From Saccoglossus kowalevskii (taxonomy: Eukaryota; Hemichordata; Enteropneusta; Harrimaniidae), in NCBI RefSeq assembly GCF_000003605.2, contig NW_003124894.1, positions 300,145 through 311,778 on the forward strand: a stretch of DNA of 11,634 bases, read 5' to 3'. Under the pieces are notes generated by a model, which worked only from the letters and a program-made list of their open reading frames with translations, did no database searches and was not told where the DNA came from. This document shows positions 8,649-11,634 of this stretch, one piece after another. The position numbers and the translations under genes are program-made. The first letter of the stretch is position 1; every line of letters begins with the position of its first letter.

Positions 8649-8712
8649 GATTATAAATCCTTAGGTATATCTATATACATTTGCTATAAATGGTGATTAT
8701 AAATCCTTAAGT
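8649..8712. repeat. Left fragment of the 46-bp minisatellite (about 1.4 units)
   Basis: One full unit plus a partial one matches the main array at 9283-10325. GATTATAAATCCTTA occurs at 8649 and again 46 bases later at 8695. Both flanks carry GATTATAAA where main-array units have mostly GATTCTAAA, so this unit is a distinct variant. It ends exactly at the left CCTTAAGT duplicate of the 570-bp insertion, showing that the array was once continuous. Confidence 0.93.
8705..8712. repeat. Target-site duplication, left copy (CCTTAAGT)
   Basis: This 8-mer is exactly repeated at 9283-9290 on the other side of the insertion. The corresponding position in other array units reads CCTTAGGT or other variants, never CCTTAAGT. 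The shared private variant argues that the two copies derive from one target site. The form nnnTAnnn matches the published target preference of Buster-group hAT elements. Confidence 0.88.
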
Positions 8713-8729
8713 TAGAGATGCAGGTCACT
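8713..8729 (+). repeat. Left terminal inverted repeat of the hAT-like element
   Basis: TAGAGATGCAGGTCACT begins immediately after the left CCTTAAGT. It matches the reverse complement of 9266-9282 at 13 of 17 positions, with the first seven identical, then CA at positions 9-10 and ACT at 15-17. Confidence 0.82.
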
Positions 8730-9265
8730 AGGGAGTGAATATTTTTTTTTTTTGCTTTTTATTATTCAAACAGTCTTGGCTATAGACTGTTAAAATTTTG
8801 TAGAATTGTGAATAGTGGAACATACTCAAAAACGACTTTAAAATATAGCTAACAGGTGCAAACATTATCTCTTTTGAATGCTTAGCACGATTTAGCAAGG
8901 CCTACATAAATAATAAAACAGAAACATGGTGAAAAAAATAAATGACGGGATTACCATATTATGCACTATATTTAACTTTTGACAAAACGATAATACATTT
9001 AAATTTGAAACTGTTACAGCCATTTTAATTATGAGCATTAGCAAACTTCTTACTGAGTGAATTGTTATGCAAATTAGAAATTATCTCACCTTATTTTTAG
9101 TTCATATCCAAGAACTTTAAAAAAACTAGCCTGGGTGTTAATTTATGCATAAACTTGAAGTAGTGAAATTTGAGCTGCTGCCCTGCAAAATTGACAACTG
9201 GTAGACAGTTTTCAAGATGGCACTTCCTTCATAGTAAACATATGTACCCATAAACCAATTTTGAC

Positions 9266-9282
9266 AGTAAATTGTATCTCTA
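9266..9282 (-). repeat. Right terminal inverted repeat of the hAT-like element
   Basis: Read on the minus strand this is TAGAGATACAATTTACT, the partner of 8713-8729. It ends directly against the right CCTTAAGT duplicate, so both element boundaries are fixed to the base. Confidence 0.82.
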
Positions 9283-9290
9283 CCTTAAGT
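9283..9290. repeat. Target-site duplication, right copy (CCTTAAGT)
   Basis: This exact copy of 8705-8712 forms the start of the first unit of the main array. See the left copy for why it is read as a transposition footprint and not as part of the array periodicity. Confidence 0.88.
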
Positions 9291-9904
9291 ATACCTATAT
9301 ACATTTGCTATAAATGGTGATTCTAAATCCTTGGGTATATCTATACACATTTGCTATAAATGGTGATTCTAAATCCTTAGATATATCAATATAAATTTGT
9401 TATAAATGATGATTCTAAATTCTTAGGTATATCTATATACATTTGCTATAAATGATGACTCTAAATCTTAGGTATATCTATATACATTTGCTATAAATGA
9501 TGATTCTAAATCCATAGGTATATCTATATACATTTGCTATAAATGGTGATTCTAAATCCTTAGGTATATCTATATACATTTGCTATAAATGGTGATTCTA
9601 AATTCTTAGGTATATCTATATACATTTGCTACAAATGGTAATTCTAAATCTTAGGTATATCTATATATATTTGCTATAAATAGTGATTCTAAATCCTTAG
9701 GTATATCTAAATACATTTGCTGTAAATGGTAATTCTAAATCCTTAGGTATATCTATATATATTTGCTATAAATAGTGATTCTAAATCCTTAGGTATATCT
9801 ATATACATTTGCTATAAATGGTGATTCTAAATCCTTAGGTATATCTATATATATTTGCTATAAATGGTAATTCTAAATCCTTGGGTATACCTATATACAT
9901 TTGT

Positions 9905-10208
9905 TATAAATGGTGATTCTAAATCCTTAGGTAGATCTATATATATTTGCTATAAATAGTGATTCTAAATCCTTGGATATATCTATATACATTTGCTATA
10001 AATGGTGATTCTAAATTCTTAGGTATATCTATATACATTTGCTATAAATGGTGATTCTAAATCCTTAGGTAGATCTATATATATTTGCTATAAATAGTGA
10101 TTCTAAATCCTTGGATATATCTATATACATTTGCTATAAATGGTGATTCTAAATTCTTAGGTATATCTATATACATTTGCTATAAATGGTGATTCTAAAT
10201 CCTTAGGT
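9905..10208. repeat. 138-bp higher-order repeat (three 46-bp units, two exact copies)
   Basis: Positions 9905-10070 and 10043-10208 are identical base for base at an offset of 138 (3 x 46). The repeated trio is a GTAGATCT/AATAGTGATT variant unit, then an AAATTC variant unit, then a standard unit. Single mismatches at 9904/10042 and 10071/10209 bound the identity. This is the signature of recent unequal exchange of a three-unit block. Confidence 0.95.
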
Positions 10209-10325
10209 GTATCTATATACATTTGCTATAAATGATGATTCTAAATCCTTAGGTGTATCTATATACATTTGCTATAAATGGTGATTCTAAATCTTTAGGT
10301 ATATCTATTGATATTTGCTAATGGT

Positions 10326-11634
10326 ACATTTGAACCGTTGAAGGTGTTCCGCCATAACCTGCACTTTTCCGCTTTTGATTGTGTTCAGGCATCAATTATC
10401 TGATGAGACATGTATCAAACAATTATAGCGCCTCACCAGAAAGTCATAACGAGCATTTATGAACTGAACTGAACGTGATTTAGATAGTCATTATGTCAGA
10501 TGTCAAAGGCGATGTACACTGGGATATTACTATTTCTACATCAGAATTTAATTACACTGGATGAACGTAATTTAATTTTAATACTGACCTAACAGAAATA
10601 TTAGACCTCTCACAAAAAATCTACACATTCACTTAGTGCTAAACTTGAGATGAAAACGTTTATTTGTGAAAAACGTTGTATTTCAGTCATGAAAACATGA
10701 CCATGTGCAATTTTGAGCAATGCTCAATTCTCAATGAGTACCACATGATATTGCTCGAACAATAATAATGATTTCTTTCAATAATCATCAGTGCGTGGTA
10801 CTTTAATGTTGAATGTGGACATATAGTCTAAATATTCAAACTTTTCTCTTGACATTTAAAATGTTTCTGTCTACTTTTTATTCATGTCTGATACAATTGT
10901 TAAATACAACTGTATCTACCCAGATCGCTTGGAAAAGTATAATTATCATTGACATTCAATCATCTAGGTTATGCAATCCAGCAACTGTGGGTCATTAGCT
11001 CAAGTTTGTATCCCCATAGGCAGGATATTGTTTCTCGGTTTGCTCGTTATGCACCAGTATTTATTTAATTTAGCAACTAGAGAAATCTTATTAATTAATG
11101 TATATTTTGTTTTTATTAATAGTTATTTAATAGATCTACATCTGTTGCTTGGATACAAGAAGTAAATATATTTCGTAACATTGATTGCTTAACAGACTAT
11201 TCAACGGACAAATTTGTGACCAGTTATTCCATTCTGGTATTCGATTTGCGCTTTAGAACTATTTTCAACAGTGACACATCTTGGCGTCATACAACGAATA
11301 ACTAAACAACGAAACGTCAGTAAACATTCATAAATCAACAAATGAGAATATCGCAGCACTACATAAAAAAGCTTGATAGTTAGACGAAAATTGTATCTTA
11401 TAGCAGCTTAACTTTTAAAAATATAATTCACAATTACATTGTTTTGCAATCCCAACAATCTAGAGTCATATATCGTTCTGTTGTGATACAAACATTCCGT
11501 GTTCATCTTTTTTGAAACAACTCTAACAGTCATCTTAAAGAAAATAGTACTACAAACTATCCTCGTTTCCTATATAACAAAAAATATTTAGATTACATAT
11601 AGATTGCCACAGACAGATTTAAAAACAAATATTA
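10326..11634. other. AT-rich non-coding tract after the array
   Basis: Apart from a hairpin cluster at 10686-10802, I see nothing here. Plus-strand frames at 10813-10998 and 10971-11165 are short, overlap in different frames and have AT-driven Ile/Leu/Tyr-rich composition with no motif. The segment from 11166 to the end holds only scattered A/T runs. Confidence 0.5.
10686..10802. repeat. Cluster of three hairpins
   Basis: GTCATG/CATGAC closes an AAAA loop at 10686-10701. TTGAGCA/TGCTCAA flanks a single A at 10713-10727. AGTACCAC (10737-10744) pairs exactly with GTGGTACT (10795-10802), and an inner ATGAT/ATCAT pair (10745-10749 with 10784-10788) can extend the stem around a small bulge. Three consecutive perfect stems in 117 bases suggest a structured RNA or a composite binding site. 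No promoter or terminator was identified, and folding was not computed. Confidence 0.45.

Larger units (their letters stand above)
8713..9282. mobile_element. Non-autonomous hAT-superfamily transposon (MITE-like, 570 bp)
   Basis: The ends read TAGAGATGCAGGTCACT inward from the left and TAGAGATACAATTTACT inward from the right, 13 of 17 positions matching. They resemble known hAT termini (TAGAGATG/CA core). Exact 8-bp direct repeats flank it, and 8-bp duplications are typical of hAT transposition. Excising 570 bp plus one 8-mer leaves TTTGCTATAAA anchors at 8680 and 9304 exactly 46 bases apart, restoring the host minisatellite phase. The interior is AT-rich, with a T12 run at 8742-8753 and no transposase frame, so it must have been mobilised by an enzyme encoded elsewhere. 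Merlin elements also make 8-9 bp duplications and are the main alternative. The superfamily call rests on TIR and duplication length only. Confidence 0.85.
9283..10325. repeat. 46-bp minisatellite array, about 22.5 units
   Basis: Anchors of the form TTTG(C/T)TA occur at 9304, 9350, 9396, 9442, 9487, 9533 and onward to 10314, always 46 bases apart except for two 45-base steps. A typical unit is 9789-9834. It starts TTAGGTATATCTATATACAT and ends GATTCTAAATCC. Units vary at a few positions (TATATACAT or TATATATAT, AATGGTGATT, AATAGTGATT or AATGGTAATT, AAATCC or AAATTC). Stops occur in every frame, so it does not encode protein. The last unit is truncated near 10325. Combined with the 8649-8712 fragment, the original array had about 24 units. 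Confidence 0.97.

Noticed and set aside
10400-10418. Hammerhead-like core CTGATGA followed by a short stem and AAAC
   Set aside because: The obligatory GAAA is not present (the stem is followed by AAAC), stem II pairs poorly, and no matching stem I/III was found.

Overview
This window looks like non-coding DNA from an animal nuclear genome. It is AT-rich (about one third G+C, judged by eye), full of microsatellites, and has stops in all six frames. No open frame is long enough or protein-like enough to be called a gene. The longest is 106 codons on the minus strand (6342-6662), which is within chance for this length and composition. Short four-base microsatellites, LTR-like fragments and a DNA transposon would suit a flatworm (trematode-like) or another invertebrate. 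That placement is an impression, not a demonstration. No rRNA, tRNA, spliced-leader RNA or CRISPR array was recognised.

Layout. Positions 1-1336 are AT-rich with a (CATG)n microsatellite. At 1337-1900 there are two LTR-like modules that share several short motifs and carry polyadenylation signals; the first encloses a possible three-way-junction RNA fold. At about 1920-2210 lies a CpG-richer patch with a long inverted repeat. Positions 2201-3535 hold only simple repeats. At 3536-4181 a diverged 155-161 bp segment occurs twice in direct orientation, and the spacer has a promoter-like cluster (CCAAT, octamer, CRE-like). Positions 4182-8648 are mostly featureless, with palindromes, a (TACA)n run, a small CpG-rich patch and a possible cryptic intron followed by two polyadenylation signals.

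The clearest structure is at 8649-10325. A 46-bp minisatellite of about 24 units has been split by a 570-bp insertion (8713-9282). The insertion is flanked by exact 8-bp direct repeats CCTTAAGT, and its ends form imperfect terminal inverted repeats starting TAGAGAT(G/A)CA. Removing the insert and one copy of the 8-mer restores the 46-bp phase exactly. This fits a non-autonomous hAT-superfamily transposon inside a satellite array. The array also has an exactly repeated three-unit (138 bp) higher-order period. A cluster of hairpins (10686-10802) lies about 360 bp beyond the array, and the remainder to 11634 is plain AT-rich sequence.

No genes here can be said to work together. The window is best read as an intergenic or intronic tract shaped by mobile elements and tandem-repeat turnover.
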